From Sphingobacteriaceae bacterium (GTDB lineage: Bacteria > Bacteroidota > Bacteroidia > Sphingobacteriales > Sphingobacteriaceae), in NCBI GenBank assembly GCA_903642215.1, contig CAHJWG010000005.1, positions 1 to 64,000 on the forward strand: a stretch of DNA of 64,000 nucleotides. Reading direction: 5' to 3'. The notes under the pieces were generated by a model, which was not told the origin of the DNA, ran no database searches, and was given only the letters and a program-made list of their open reading frames with translations. The translations under genes and the position numbers were made by a program. Shown here in pieces: positions 34,604 through 43,203 of the stretch; positions within the stretch are counted from its first letter, which is position 1; each line of letters starts with the position of its first letter.

Positions 34604-36544
34604 GTGAACCACAAAGACTTACACAAATTTTCTACTGCTGGTTTTTTAATTAGTTTAGGAATAATTTATGGTGATATCGGTACATCGCCGCTCTATGTTT
34701 TTACCGCCATCGTTAACAATCAGCCTATTTCAAATATACTGATTTTAGGTGGAATGTCATGTATTTTTTGGACTCTTACTCTACAAACTACTTTAAAATA
34801 TGTAGTAATCACCCTTCAGGCAGATAATAAAGGAGAGGGAGGCATATTTTCCCTGTTTTCATTGGTTCGTAAAAAAGCAAGATGGTTGATTGTGCCGGCA
34901 GTTATCGGTGGTTGCGCACTGCTCGCCGATGGTATTATTACACCGCCGATTACCATTTCTTCTGCCATACAAGGGCTGGATATTTTGTATAAAGGCTTGC
35001 CCACAATTTATATCGTAGTAGCCATTATAACCGGATTGTTTTTAATCCAGCAATTTGGTACTTCGCTGGTTGGTAAGGCTTTTGGCCCGATAATGCTCAT
35101 TTGGTTTAGTATGATGGGCATTTTAGGGATTTCTTATATCATACAAATGCCCGGAATTTTTAAGGCTTTGAATCCGTATTATGCTTACCAATTGCTGGCG
35201 CATGATCCGAACGCCTTTATTGTTTTAGGTGCCGTTTTTTTGTGTACAACCGGGGCTGAAGCTTTATATTCTGATTTAGGCCATTGCGGCAGGGATAATA
35301 TCCGGGTAAGCTGGGTTTATGTTAAAACCTGTTTGATCCTGAATTACTTAGGGCAGTCTGTTTGGCTGCTTCACCACGAAAGTTTGAAGTTGGGCGGCCG
35401 GAATCCTTTTTATGAAATTATGCCTTCCTGGTTTCTGATCTTCGGAATCGGAATTGCCACAATGGCTGCTATCATTGCCAGTCAGGCTTTACTTTCCGGT
35501 TCTTTTACGCTGATATCCGAAGCCGTAAGGTTAAACTTGTGGCCAAAAGTTAAAATTAATTATCCAAGCATTCAAAAAGGGCAGTTATATGTACCCAGCG
35601 TCAACTGGCTGCTTTGTGCAGGTTGTTTGGCGGTTGTTGCTATTTTCAGGAGATCGGAAAGGATGGAATCTGCTTACGGTTTAAGCATCACTATTGCCAT
35701 GCTGATGACAACCATTTTAGTATCTGTTTACCTCAAACGAAAAAAATACCCTAACTATTTAGTTTATACATTTTTAGTAGTTTTTGTATTGATTGAAGGC
35801 AGCTTTTTAGCCAGTAATTTAGTAAAATTTGTACATGGCGGCTGGTTTGCAGTGATGATCGGCTGTGTTTTATTTTCTGTAATGTGGACGTGGCACATGG
35901 CGCGCAGAATTAGGAACCGTTACATAAAATTTATTGAGCTGAGTGATTATTACGAGATCATTAAACAATTAAGCGATGATGAATCTGTTCCGAAATTTGC
36001 CTCCCAGCTGGTTTACCTTACCAGTGCAAATTTCAGTTCAGAAATCGAGTCTAAAATCATTTATTCCATCCTGCAAAAGCAACCGAAACGGGCAGATATT
36101 TACTGGTTGGTACACGTTGATGTGATGGACGAACCTTACATCCGCGAGTATAAAGTTGATTTTTTAGTGCCGAATAAACTGATCAGGATTGATTTTAAAT
36201 TAGGTTTCCGGGTAGAGCAGCGCATCAATATTTTGTTTAGAAAAGTAGTTGAAGATTTAGTAAAAAATGGCGAAGTAGATATTACCAGTAAATATACTTC
36301 GCTAAATAAGTACAAAATTGTAGGCGATTTCAGATTTATTGTACTGGAAAAAGTATTATCCAGTTCGCATAACTTATCTTTTATCGAACACTTTTTTATG
36401 GAATACTATTTCCTGCTGAAACATTTTAGCCTGTCGGAAGAACGTGGCTTTGGCTTGGATTTAAGTTTTGTAACGGTAGAGCAGGTTCCGCTTTTATTGG
36501 CCGACCCGGAAGCGGTTACCATAAACCGGATCCATACACATTAA
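34604..36544 (+). CDS. kup: Kup-type potassium uptake protein
   Basis: KUP/HAK/KT-family K+/H+ symporter in the inner membrane, 646 residues. The N-terminal signature LGIIYGDIGTSPLYVF near residues 18-33 is diagnostic. About twelve membrane helices run to residue 440, with LADGIITPPITISSAIQGL near residue 105 and CTTGAEALYSDLGHCG near 205, which include the conserved GD and EALYADLGHFG-like blocks. A soluble C-terminal domain of about 200 residues follows. It starts at GTG 34604 (MNHKDLHKFS). A long motif palindrome separates it from the convergent permease gene. Confidence 0.95.
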   Translation: MNHKDLHKFSTAGFLISLGIIYGDIGTSPLYVFTAIVNNQPISNILILGGMSCIFWTLTLQTTLKYVVITLQADNKGEGGIFSLFSLVRKKARWLIVPAVIGGCALLADGIITPPITISSAIQGLDILYKGLPTIYIVVAIITGLFLIQQFGTSLVGKAFGPIMLIWFSMMGILGISYIIQMPGIFKALNPYYAYQLLAHDPNAFIVLGAVFLCTTGAEALYSDLGHCGRDNIRVSWVYVKTCLILNYLGQSVWLLHHESLKLGGRNPFYEIMPSWFLIFGIGIATMAAIIASQALLSGSFTLISEAVRLNLWPKVKINYPSIQKGQLYVPSVNWLLCAGCLAVVAIFRRSERMESAYGLSITIAMLMTTILVSVYLKRKKYPNYLVYTFLVVFVLIEGSFLASNLVKFVHGGWFAVMIGCVLFSVMWTWHMARRIRNRYIKFIELSDYYEIIKQLSDDESVPKFASQLVYLTSANFSSEIESKIIYSILQKQPKRADIYWLVHVDVMDEPYIREYKVDFLVPNKLIRIDFKLGFRVEQRINILFRKVVEDLVKNGEVDITSKYTSLNKYKIVGDFRFIVLEKVLSSSHNLSFIEHFFMEYYFLLKHFSLSEERGFGLDLSFVTVEQVPLLLADPEAVTINRIHTH

Positions 36545-36563
36545 ATAGTTTGTTTTTATGCTG

Positions 36564-36607
36564 ATGCTTCTTTTATCAACCTAAAATTTAGGTGGTAAAA
36601 GAAGCAT
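36564..36607. repeat. Full inverted pair of the dispersed motif
   Basis: ATGCTTCTTTTATC at 36564-36577 faces GGTAAAAGAAGCAT at 36594-36607. The arms continue through ACCTAAA/TTTAGGT, so nearly the whole 44 bases can fold. It lies between the convergent kup and permease genes. Confidence 0.92.
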
Positions 36608-36613
36608 TGTTAT

Positions 36614-38314
36614 TTATGCAGCAGCGTTGAGTTTGCTGTGGCGATAACTATAAGTGAAGTAAATTACCAAACCGATAATCAGCCAGATCAAAAACCGGAG
36701 CCAGTTGGTATAACCCAATTCCGTCATCAAATAAAAACAACTCAATAGACCTAAAACCGGTATTAAAGACAAGTTTTTAACGAAAGCCAGCACCGTAACA
36801 ATTGCTGATAAGCCGATAAATAGAAAATAAGGCAGTTTATCGTGATCGCCGGTGTAATGAAAAAGTGCTAAAAAAGGTTTCCAAAATACGATCAATCCAA
36901 TTACAAACAATGTTGGCACAATAAATTTTGAGTTGATGTACGGAATTTTGAATTTTTTGCTTGCACCTTCGGCCAAAACTTCTTCATCTTTTGGCAGCAG
37001 CAAAACGCCGCCGCAAACCAGCACGAAAGCGAATAAAGTACCGATGCTGGTTAAATCTGTGACTTCGGTTAAATTCAAAAATAAGGCTGGAATGGCTACC
37101 ACAAAACCGGTAACAATCGTAGCAAAAGAAGGCGTGTGGTATGTAGGATGGATACGTGAAAATGCTTTGGGCAGCAAACCGTCACGGCTCATGCTCATCC
37201 AGATTCGAGGTTGTCCCATCTGGAAAATCAGCAAAACGCTTGCTGTGGCAATTACGGCACTGATGGAAATTATGTAACTAATATTTTTTAGACCGATGCG
37301 GGAGAAAACAAAAGCCAGCGGATCTTCTACCTGCAACTCTTTGTAATTCACCATTCCGGTTAAAACCAGCGCAATTAAAATATACAAAACGGTGCAGATA
37401 ATCAGCGAATAAATCATACCGCGGGGCAAATCGCGCTGCGGATTTTCGCATTCTTCGGCAGTGGTAGAAATCGCATCAAAACCGATATAAGCAAAAAATA
37501 CACCCGAAACGCCCTTCATCACGCCAGCAAAACCATTTGGCATAAAAGGATGCCAGTTGGCCGGTGTGATGTAGAAAAAGCCAAGCACAATCACACCCAA
37601 AACAACTGCAATTTTAAGCATCACCATGGCGTTGGTTGCTTTTTTTGTCTCCTTAATTCCGGTATAAACCAACCAGGTTATCAAAAAAACAATCAGTAAA
37701 GCCGGTAAATCTGCAATCAGCCTTAAACTGCCAATTTGCGGCGCAGTTGTCCACGCTTCGGCAGCTGATTTTATGTTTTGATCGATGGCTGTACCGGCAG
37801 ATTTCAGCTTTTCCATCTGCTCAAATCCGCGGAAAGCCGACAGATAATCCATCGTTAAAAAACCCGGAATATGGATATGAAAACCTTCCAGCAGATTGGT
37901 AAAATATTTGCTCCAGGAAATGGCCACGGCAATATTGCCGATGGCGTATTCCATCAATAAATCCCAGCCGATAATCCAGGCAATCAACTCGCCAAAAGAA
38001 GTATAAGCATACGTATAAGCACTGCCGGAAACCGGTATTCGCGAAGCAAACTCCGCATAACACAAAGCCGAAAAGCCGCAGGTAATGGCTGTCAATACAA
38101 ACAAAATACTCACCGCCGGCCCGCCGTTATACGAAGCCACGCCGATGGTAGAGAAAATGCCGGCACCGATTACGGCAGCAATTCCCATAAAAGTTAAATC
38201 TTTTGTTTTGAGTACTTTATTGAGGCCGCCATGATTTTCGCCGTCGCCGTAACCAGCAGCCAAATCTTCAAGCAGTTTAGAAACAGACTTTTTTCGGAAT
38301 ATACTTTTACTCAT
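36614..38314 (-). CDS. APC-family amino acid permease
   Basis: Inner-membrane amino acid transporter of 566 residues, of the cationic amino acid (CAT/YfnA) branch of the APC family. The first helix has the unwound glycine motif GIAAVIGAGIFSTIG near residues 45-59, which binds the substrate backbone. SGSAYTYAYTSFGELIAWIIGWDLLMEY near 97-124 and GFDAISTTAEECENPQRDLP-type sequence near 280 are strongly family-specific. I count about 12 to 14 helices. An extra loop of about 50 residues lies near residues 150-190. The substrate is not readable. Single gene, convergent with kup. Confidence 0.93.
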   Translation of the reverse strand: MSKSIFRKKSVSKLLEDLAAGYGDGENHGGLNKVLKTKDLTFMGIAAVIGAGIFSTIGVASYNGGPAVSILFVLTAITCGFSALCYAEFASRIPVSGSAYTYAYTSFGELIAWIIGWDLLMEYAIGNIAVAISWSKYFTNLLEGFHIHIPGFLTMDYLSAFRGFEQMEKLKSAGTAIDQNIKSAAEAWTTAPQIGSLRLIADLPALLIVFLITWLVYTGIKETKKATNAMVMLKIAVVLGVIVLGFFYITPANWHPFMPNGFAGVMKGVSGVFFAYIGFDAISTTAEECENPQRDLPRGMIYSLIICTVLYILIALVLTGMVNYKELQVEDPLAFVFSRIGLKNISYIISISAVIATASVLLIFQMGQPRIWMSMSRDGLLPKAFSRIHPTYHTPSFATIVTGFVVAIPALFLNLTEVTDLTSIGTLFAFVLVCGGVLLLPKDEEVLAEGASKKFKIPYINSKFIVPTLFVIGLIVFWKPFLALFHYTGDHDKLPYFLFIGLSAIVTVLAFVKNLSLIPVLGLLSCFYLMTELGYTNWLRFLIWLIIGLVIYFTYSYRHSKLNAAA

Positions 38315-38395
38315 TTATGTATAATTGCAGGTGCAACCGACCAAACTTATTAAAAATAAGCAGAATATTTTCTGTGAATTTTCAAAAATGAACCG

Positions 38396-39076
38396 ATGAA
38401 AGCTGCATTAACTTCAACCTGCCACAAAATCAAAACTTTATTATATCCATATTTGGTTTTATCACTGATTTGTGTGCTGCTGATGATCATTTTCAGCAAG
38501 GAAGAATTGTACTTTGCCATCAATCACCGGCATACTGTTTTTACCGATGTTTTTTTTGCAAACCTGACTGTTTTGGGTGCAGGAATCGGCTGTATAGTAA
38601 TCGTTTTGATTACCGTTTTAATCAATTACAGAGCAGGTTTTTTACTGGCAAGCAGTTATATCATCACATTCATCATCTCGCAAACCATCAAACATTTGGT
38701 AAAAGCACCGCGGCCGCACCTGTTTTTCAGCAAAAAACTGCACGATATTTACTTGATAAAAGGAGTAGTGATGCTGGATAAAAACAGTTTTCCGTCTGGT
38801 CATTCGGTTTCTGCATTCACGGCGGCCGTTGTTTTTACTTACGTGGCTAAAAATAAAAACTGGGGTGGTTTTTGGCTGATAATTGCGGTGCTGATTGCGT
38901 ATTCGCGCATGTATTTAAGCGAACATTTTTTGCAGGATGTAACGGCCGGTTCTGCGTTAGGTGTTTTTTTAACTGTTTTTTGGCTGAGTTGGATCGATCA
39001 GCAAGCGTTTTTAAAAACGGAAAAGTGGAACCGTGGAATTTTCAGATTGAACAAAAACTCAGTTAATAAAAGCTGA
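38396..39076 (+). CDS. PAP2-family membrane phosphatase
   Basis: Integral membrane phosphatase of the PAP2 superfamily, 226 residues with about six helices, likely acting on undecaprenyl pyrophosphate or lipid phosphates. The three catalytic motifs are complete: KAPRPHLFF near residue 102, SFPSGHSVSAF near 131 with the catalytic His, and SRMYLSEHFLQDVTAG near 168-183. Start ATG 38396. Its last 18 bases overlap the end of the convergent DUF433 gene at 39059. Recycling of the undecaprenyl carrier is the likeliest role but is not proved by sequence. Confidence 0.91.
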   Translation: MKAALTSTCHKIKTLLYPYLVLSLICVLLMIIFSKEELYFAINHRHTVFTDVFFANLTVLGAGIGCIVIVLITVLINYRAGFLLASSYIITFIISQTIKHLVKAPRPHLFFSKKLHDIYLIKGVVMLDKNSFPSGHSVSAFTAAVVFTYVAKNKNWGGFWLIIAVLIAYSRMYLSEHFLQDVTAGSALGVFLTVFWLSWIDQQAFLKTEKWNRGIFRLNKNSVNKS

Positions 39077-39283
39077 TTTTAACTGATCTTCGGCAGTTTC
39101 CAATACTTTGTTTACCTGGTTAATTTTCACTTCGGAGTAGTCTTCCAGGAAATCTTCTATATTCCGGCCGGATTTCAGGTAGTTGAAAAAAATAGAAATT
39201 TCCGTTTTAGTGCCGGCAAAAACTAAATTGCCATTGTGATTTTGTATTGAATCTGATTTGGATAAAGTTATTTTTTCAGTCAT
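39059..39283 (-). CDS. DUF433-type small protein (orphan antitoxin-like)
   Basis: A 74-residue protein that fits the DUF433 pattern: a short strand with GTKTEISIFFNYLKSGRNIEDFLEDYSEV, the GTRIxVxxIxxxxxxGxxxEExxxxYP-like block, then a helix that may bind DNA. DUF433 proteins are often antitoxins of PIN-type toxins, but no toxin gene adjoins it; the nearest PIN gene is 1.3 kb away and has its own partner. Its 3' end overlaps the convergent PAP2 gene by 18 bases. The family is likely, the function inferred. Confidence 0.72.
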   Translation of the reverse strand: MTEKITLSKSDSIQNHNGNLVFAGTKTEISIFFNYLKSGRNIEDFLEDYSEVKINQVNKVLETAEDQLKSAFIN

Positions 39284-39307
39284 AAAAAGTGTATCCTGAA
39301 ATATTTG

Positions 39308-40501
39308 TTAAGTAACAATTGGCTCCTGAGCTTCCTTTTTTCCAGAAAGTAACAAGCCTAAACTCATAATCACGCTTGTACCAAGAATGATCAAAAATAG
39401 CAAACCGGTTTCAATTCCTTTCAATTTTAAATTATCCGGCAAATTATAATACAATAAAATGGTAATCAATCCGCGCGGCGAAATAAAGATTTCGGGCAAC
39501 AACTCTGTTTTGCCAATGTATTTCAAACTTAAAAAACGAATCAGATAAATCGCTGCCAGAATAGCAATACCGTATTCTGCAACTTGCAGGTTTTCCAGTT
39601 CTTTTAAATTCATGGTAAATCCAAAAATCACGAAGAAAAATGTACGTAAAATAAACGCGCTTTCTGCGGATAACTGAAAAAGCTGGCGTAAATCCCGGCC
39701 TAATTTCGGATATATAAAATATTTTTTAAACCATTTTAGCTTGATCTGATTGGCATTATTCAGAAATAAACCAAAAGCCAGCACCAAAATTAAAGCCGAT
39801 AAATGGAACTGTTCGCCAAAAGCATAAACCAAAATCAAGATCGAAATAATCAGGAAAAACTTAACGTGATGCTGCAATCGGCTCAATAAATACAGCATAA
39901 ACAGACAAGAAATAACCGATAAAAGAAGTATCGACAAGGTTTCTACACCCAGATTTACAAACGAACCGGCTTTGATATTCGGGTTATTCAGCATAAAATT
40001 GAATAGCACAATGCCCAGAATATCTGAAAAAGAAGCTTCATAAATTACATATTCTTTTTTATGAGTTTCCAGTGCGCTGGCCGAAGGAATGGCGATGGCC
40101 GAACTGACAATGCTGAACGGAATCGCGTTTAAAAAACAGGCCGAGAACGTGTTGCCGGAAAGCTGCATTAAAATCAGCGCAAGCACCATACTTGTGCCCA
40201 CCAGAATAGTTAAAGCTGATAAAAATGAACGCAGAATAAGCTTGTTTTTCTCCTTGTCGTACTTCAATTCCAGCGCGCCTTCCAGCACAATCAATATTAA
40301 ACCAATTGTACCTAAAGCCGGCAAAATGGTGAGAAAATTGAAAGTTTTAAAGCCGATGTAATCAACTAAAAAGCGCAGCCCGATACCCAAAGCAAGCAGT
40401 AAAAGTACGGCTGGAATGCGGGTTTTTTTAGAAATGAGATCAAACAGGTACGAAAAAATAACCAGTCCGCTGAGGATGATGAGTGCAGTGTAAGTTGACA
40501 T
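39308..40501 (-). CDS. Cation:proton antiporter (CPA family)
   Basis: Membrane antiporter of 397 residues with about 12 helices, of the CPA1/NhaP type. The start LIILSGLVIFSYLFDLISKKTRIPAVLLLLALGIGL is the family's first hairpin. The core has SIVSSAIAIPSASAL near residue 131 and ASFSDILGIVLFNFML near 155, which hold the polar/acidic residues of the ion site (S-D in place of the usual ND pair). There is no RCK or UspA tail, so it is a short form. Exchange of Na+ or K+ for H+ is inferred. Single gene after DUF433. Confidence 0.86.
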   Translation of the reverse strand: MSTYTALIILSGLVIFSYLFDLISKKTRIPAVLLLLALGIGLRFLVDYIGFKTFNFLTILPALGTIGLILIVLEGALELKYDKEKNKLILRSFLSALTILVGTSMVLALILMQLSGNTFSACFLNAIPFSIVSSAIAIPSASALETHKKEYVIYEASFSDILGIVLFNFMLNNPNIKAGSFVNLGVETLSILLLSVISCLFMLYLLSRLQHHVKFFLIISILILVYAFGEQFHLSALILVLAFGLFLNNANQIKLKWFKKYFIYPKLGRDLRQLFQLSAESAFILRTFFFVIFGFTMNLKELENLQVAEYGIAILAAIYLIRFLSLKYIGKTELLPEIFISPRGLITILLYYNLPDNLKLKGIETGLLFLIILGTSVIMSLGLLLSGKKEAQEPIVT

Positions 40502-40579
40502 GTAAGTTTGGAGAAGGCGTACCGTATTTTAGAATATTCTGCTTTAAAAATTGATTGTTTGCTGAAGCTGATTATCACA

Positions 40580-41005
40580 TTAAGGCCAGCTTGTTAATGC
40601 TTTTTCAAAATCAGCAGGTGATAATATTGTTGCTGATTTGAATGGGTTATGAACCAAAAGATCTTTATCACCGGTAACTAAATAATCTGCTTGGGAGAAA
40701 TCGATCAGATCTAATAAAAAGTTATCTTTTGGATCGCGGTTTATTAAATGTATAGGTTTTATTTCTACTGTTTCGGCAATAGTTTCTAAAAATTCCAGTA
40801 ATTCAATTACATTTTCCTTTGGGAAATACTTTTTCATGCGTTCCCTGGCAGTAACTTCTTTAATTTCCTTTAAAAGTTGTTCCGTAGTAATTATAACAAT
40901 TTGTGAGTTTATGAGATGTTTTTTTATGGAAGATAACCGTCTGCCGATGAGAAAACTGATCCAAACATTGGTGTCAAAAATGACTCTAATGTTTTTGGCT
41001 GTCAT
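40580..41005 (-). CDS. PIN-domain RNase toxin
   Basis: Predicted Mg-dependent ribonuclease toxin of 141 residues, of the group labelled putative toxin, PIN family. The first acidic residue is in VIFDTNVWISFL near residues 9-20, further ones in the LLKEIKEVTARERM helix, and the last pair in NRDPKDNFLLDLIDFSQADYLVTGDKDLL near 88-116 (D-x-x-D and GDxD). All four acidic positions expected for PIN are present. The gene overlaps the upstream antitoxin by 20 bases, so they are translationally coupled. Confidence 0.88.
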   Translation of the reverse strand: MTAKNIRVIFDTNVWISFLIGRRLSSIKKHLINSQIVIITTEQLLKEIKEVTARERMKKYFPKENVIELLEFLETIAETVEIKPIHLINRDPKDNFLLDLIDFSQADYLVTGDKDLLVHNPFKSATILSPADFEKALTSWP

Positions 41006-41216
41006 ATATTTGTTGTCTCACAATTTCTACTTCTTCGTTTATTATATCTAAACTTAGATCTGTAGTTTGGAAGGTTTTTAAAAGAGTTGATAATTTAGTT
41101 TCAATGCCTTCCTTTTCTAACTCTTTAGTCAGCATAATTTTTTCTTGCTGAGGCAACTGTTTTACCAAAGCAAGAACTTGGTCAAAGGTTAGGTCAACTT
41201 CAAATGCGGCTTTCAT
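40986..41216 (-). CDS. Antitoxin of the PIN module
   Basis: A 76-residue, helix-rich protein directly before and overlapping a PIN toxin gene by 20 bases. MKAAFEVDLTFDQVLALVKQLPQQEK has the pattern seen in small antitoxins of this phylum, where the TFDQLLxLVKQLPxxEK-type helix begins the protein. It lacks a clear DNA-binding motif in what can be read. On the minus strand a TAAATTTG promoter box (41231-41238) lies 14 bases before the ATG. The role is inferred from context and shape. Confidence 0.75.
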   Translation of the reverse strand: MKAAFEVDLTFDQVLALVKQLPQQEKIMLTKELEKEGIETKLSTLLKTFQTTDLSLDIINEEVEIVRQQIYDSQKH

Positions 41217-41230
41217 ATTTTCTTTGTTAT

Positions 41231-41238
41231 CAAATTTA
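41231..41238 (-). promoter_or_regulatory. Candidate -7 box of the PIN module
   Basis: TAAATTTG on the minus strand, the same box as at the RelE and Xre modules but with 14 bases before the ATG. Confidence 0.5.
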
Positions 41239-41304
41239 TAGAAAATGTCAACGTTTTACATCCGTTTAAATTTACAATAAATTATACGTCTTAAAAAAGA
41301 TGCC

Positions 41305-41365
41305 ATAAAAACAGTATGTTTTGTGTAATAATAACATACTGTTTTTATCGGGTAAAAATCAGTAT
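41305..41365. repeat. Double hairpin of the sister motif
   Basis: ATAAAAACAGTATGTT at 41305-41320 pairs perfectly with 41333-41348 (12-base loop). The right arm can instead pair with TAAAAATCAGTAT at 41353-41365. The element abuts the stop codon of the M3 peptidase gene. Confidence 0.88.
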
Positions 41366-43066
41366 CTAAATTTTATCCATTTCCGCGCGCACAAAAGCAG
41401 CAAGTTCTTTTACGTATTCGGCACTGAAATCAAATTTAATGCCGGCAGTTTCGTAAATTTCGGTGATGGATTTGGTGTAACCGAGTTTTAACGCATCCAG
41501 ATATTGCTGCAAACCTTTTTCGGGATTTTCTTTATAATTTTTCCAAACGGCAATTGCGCCGAGTTGCGCCATGCCGTATTCGATATAATAAAAAGGAACT
41601 TCGAAAATGTGCAGCTGTTTTTGCCAAAGGTTTTCTTCAGCTTCGCGATGATCGCTCCAATCAACAAAATTAGCACCAAAACGCTCAAAAATCTGGATCC
41701 AGGCTTCCGTCCGTTGTTCTGTTGTATGATCTGGATTGGTGTAGATCCAATGCTGAAACTGATCCACCACAGCAACCCAGGGAAGCGTTTTCAGCACATC
41801 AAAAAGCTGATCGCGCTTGGCACGTTTTAGGTCTTCTTCGTTATCAAAATAAACATCCCAATGATCCATCGACAGTAATTCCATCGACATAGAAGCCAGT
41901 TCTGACACTTCACTTGGGCAATGTTTAAAATCGTTCAGCTCTAAACCTGCTGTTAAAAATGTGTGGATCGCGTGGCCGCCTTCGTGAACCATTGTGGTTA
42001 AATCGCGGAAAGTTCCGGCCGAATTCATAAAAATAAACGGCGCACCGGTTTCGGCCAATGGGTAATTGTAACCGCCGGGCGCTTTGCCTTTTCGGCTTTC
42101 TACATCAAACAAACCATATTCGCGCATCGTATTGAGTTTCTCGCCTAAATCCGGACTGATATTATTAAAGCAATGAATGGATTTACCGATCAGTTCTTGT
42201 CCGTTTTCAAAAGGTTTTAGTGCCGGTTTGCCCGAAGTATCAACTTCTGTATCCCAAGGTTTCAGCGTTTGCAAACTTAAAGCGGCTTTGCGTTTTTCGG
42301 CTTGTTCGCGCAAAATCGGTACAATTTCGCTTTCGATAGCGGCGTGAAATTTATAGCAATCTTGCGGCGTATAATCAAACCGACCCAAAGCCTGGAACAT
42401 GTAATCACGGAAGTTTTCAAAACCGGCGTTTAGCGCAACTTGATGGCGTACTGTTTTTAAGTGATTAAACAGCGCATTCAAAGCGTCTTTGTCCTGCAAC
42501 CTACGCATGGTAATTTTTTCATAAACCTGCCGGCGTTTTTCGCAGTCAATGCCTTTCAAAAAAACTGCTGCTTGCTCTAACGTGTATTCTTTATCGTCGA
42601 TAAAAACGGACATCGCGCCGGTTACAGACTGATATTTTTGCGCCTCAACCTGCAATTCGGTTTGCAGCGGAATATTTTCTTCACGGAAAAGCTCTAAAGA
42701 TTTTTTGATTCCGCGCAGCAAAATGAAATATTTTTCTTCGTTCAGTTGATCTTTAAACGGAGAATCCATTAATTTCTGGTTCAGATCATTATTCAGCGGT
42801 GCAATTTTGGGTTCAATTTCTGTAGCAAAATACTGGAAACTTTGCAGTAGCTCTTCATTAGCAGTATCGCAAGTCATGCGGATGTATCGCCAGGCAAAAT
42901 CTTCTTCCAATGCAGCTTCCAGTTCGCTGCGGTCGCGCAGCCATTGTTCTAAATCTTCGGCAGAATTGACACTGCGGTTTTTCAGTTCGGTAAAAATCGG
43001 TTCCAGGTTTTCCCACTTAATTTCTAAGTTCTGGGGGATATATTTTTTCTCTTTTTTAAGGATCAT
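41366..43066 (-). CDS. M3-family oligoendopeptidase
   Basis: Zinc metallopeptidase of the M3 family (oligoendopeptidase F/PepF type) that trims short peptides in the cytosol. The HEGGHAIHTFLT motif near residue 358 gives the HExxH-type zinc site (here HEGGH), and SEVSELASMSMELL about 25 residues later supplies the third ligand Glu. At 566 residues it is slightly short of the 600 typical for PepF. No signal peptide. Start ATG 43066. A double hairpin touches its stop codon. Peptide recycling is the family role. Confidence 0.93.
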   Translation of the reverse strand: MILKKEKKYIPQNLEIKWENLEPIFTELKNRSVNSAEDLEQWLRDRSELEAALEEDFAWRYIRMTCDTANEELLQSFQYFATEIEPKIAPLNNDLNQKLMDSPFKDQLNEEKYFILLRGIKKSLELFREENIPLQTELQVEAQKYQSVTGAMSVFIDDKEYTLEQAAVFLKGIDCEKRRQVYEKITMRRLQDKDALNALFNHLKTVRHQVALNAGFENFRDYMFQALGRFDYTPQDCYKFHAAIESEIVPILREQAEKRKAALSLQTLKPWDTEVDTSGKPALKPFENGQELIGKSIHCFNNISPDLGEKLNTMREYGLFDVESRKGKAPGGYNYPLAETGAPFIFMNSAGTFRDLTTMVHEGGHAIHTFLTAGLELNDFKHCPSEVSELASMSMELLSMDHWDVYFDNEEDLKRAKRDQLFDVLKTLPWVAVVDQFQHWIYTNPDHTTEQRTEAWIQIFERFGANFVDWSDHREAEENLWQKQLHIFEVPFYYIEYGMAQLGAIAVWKNYKENPEKGLQQYLDALKLGYTKSITEIYETAGIKFDFSAEYVKELAAFVRAEMDKI

Positions 43067-43121
43067 CTTTATCAGAATTAAGCTGCAAAATTAGTAAATA
43101 CAATTTATCAGAATTATAGAC

Positions 43122-43135
43122 GGTAAAAGAAGTAT
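43122..43135 (-). repeat. Dispersed motif before the Xre/RES module
   Basis: GGTAAAAGAAGTAT in the divergent gap between the M3 peptidase and Xre genes. Confidence 0.8.
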
Positions 43136-43158
43136 CGGGAATTTCATAAATTTAAAAA

Positions 43159-43193
43159 AGGAAAAATTACTTTTTGTAAGAGGAAAAATTACT
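43159..43193 (+). promoter_or_regulatory. Putative Xre operator: 13-bp direct repeat
   Basis: AGGAAAAATTACT occurs at 43159-43171 and again at 43181-43193, spaced 22 bases (two helical turns). The second copy runs into the -7 box, a good site for autorepression by the Xre-type antitoxin. Confidence 0.6.
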
Positions 43194-43200
43194 AAATTTG
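43193..43200 (+). promoter_or_regulatory. Promoter -7 box of the Xre/RES module, leaderless type
   Basis: TAAATTTG ends three bases before ATG 43204, exactly as at the RelE antitoxin. Confidence 0.6.
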
Positions 43201-43203
43201 TTT

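Noticed and set aside
37991-38004. GCCAAAAGAAGTAT in the permease gene as a motif copy
   Set aside because: The core has C in place of T (CAAAAGAAG); counted as a near match only.
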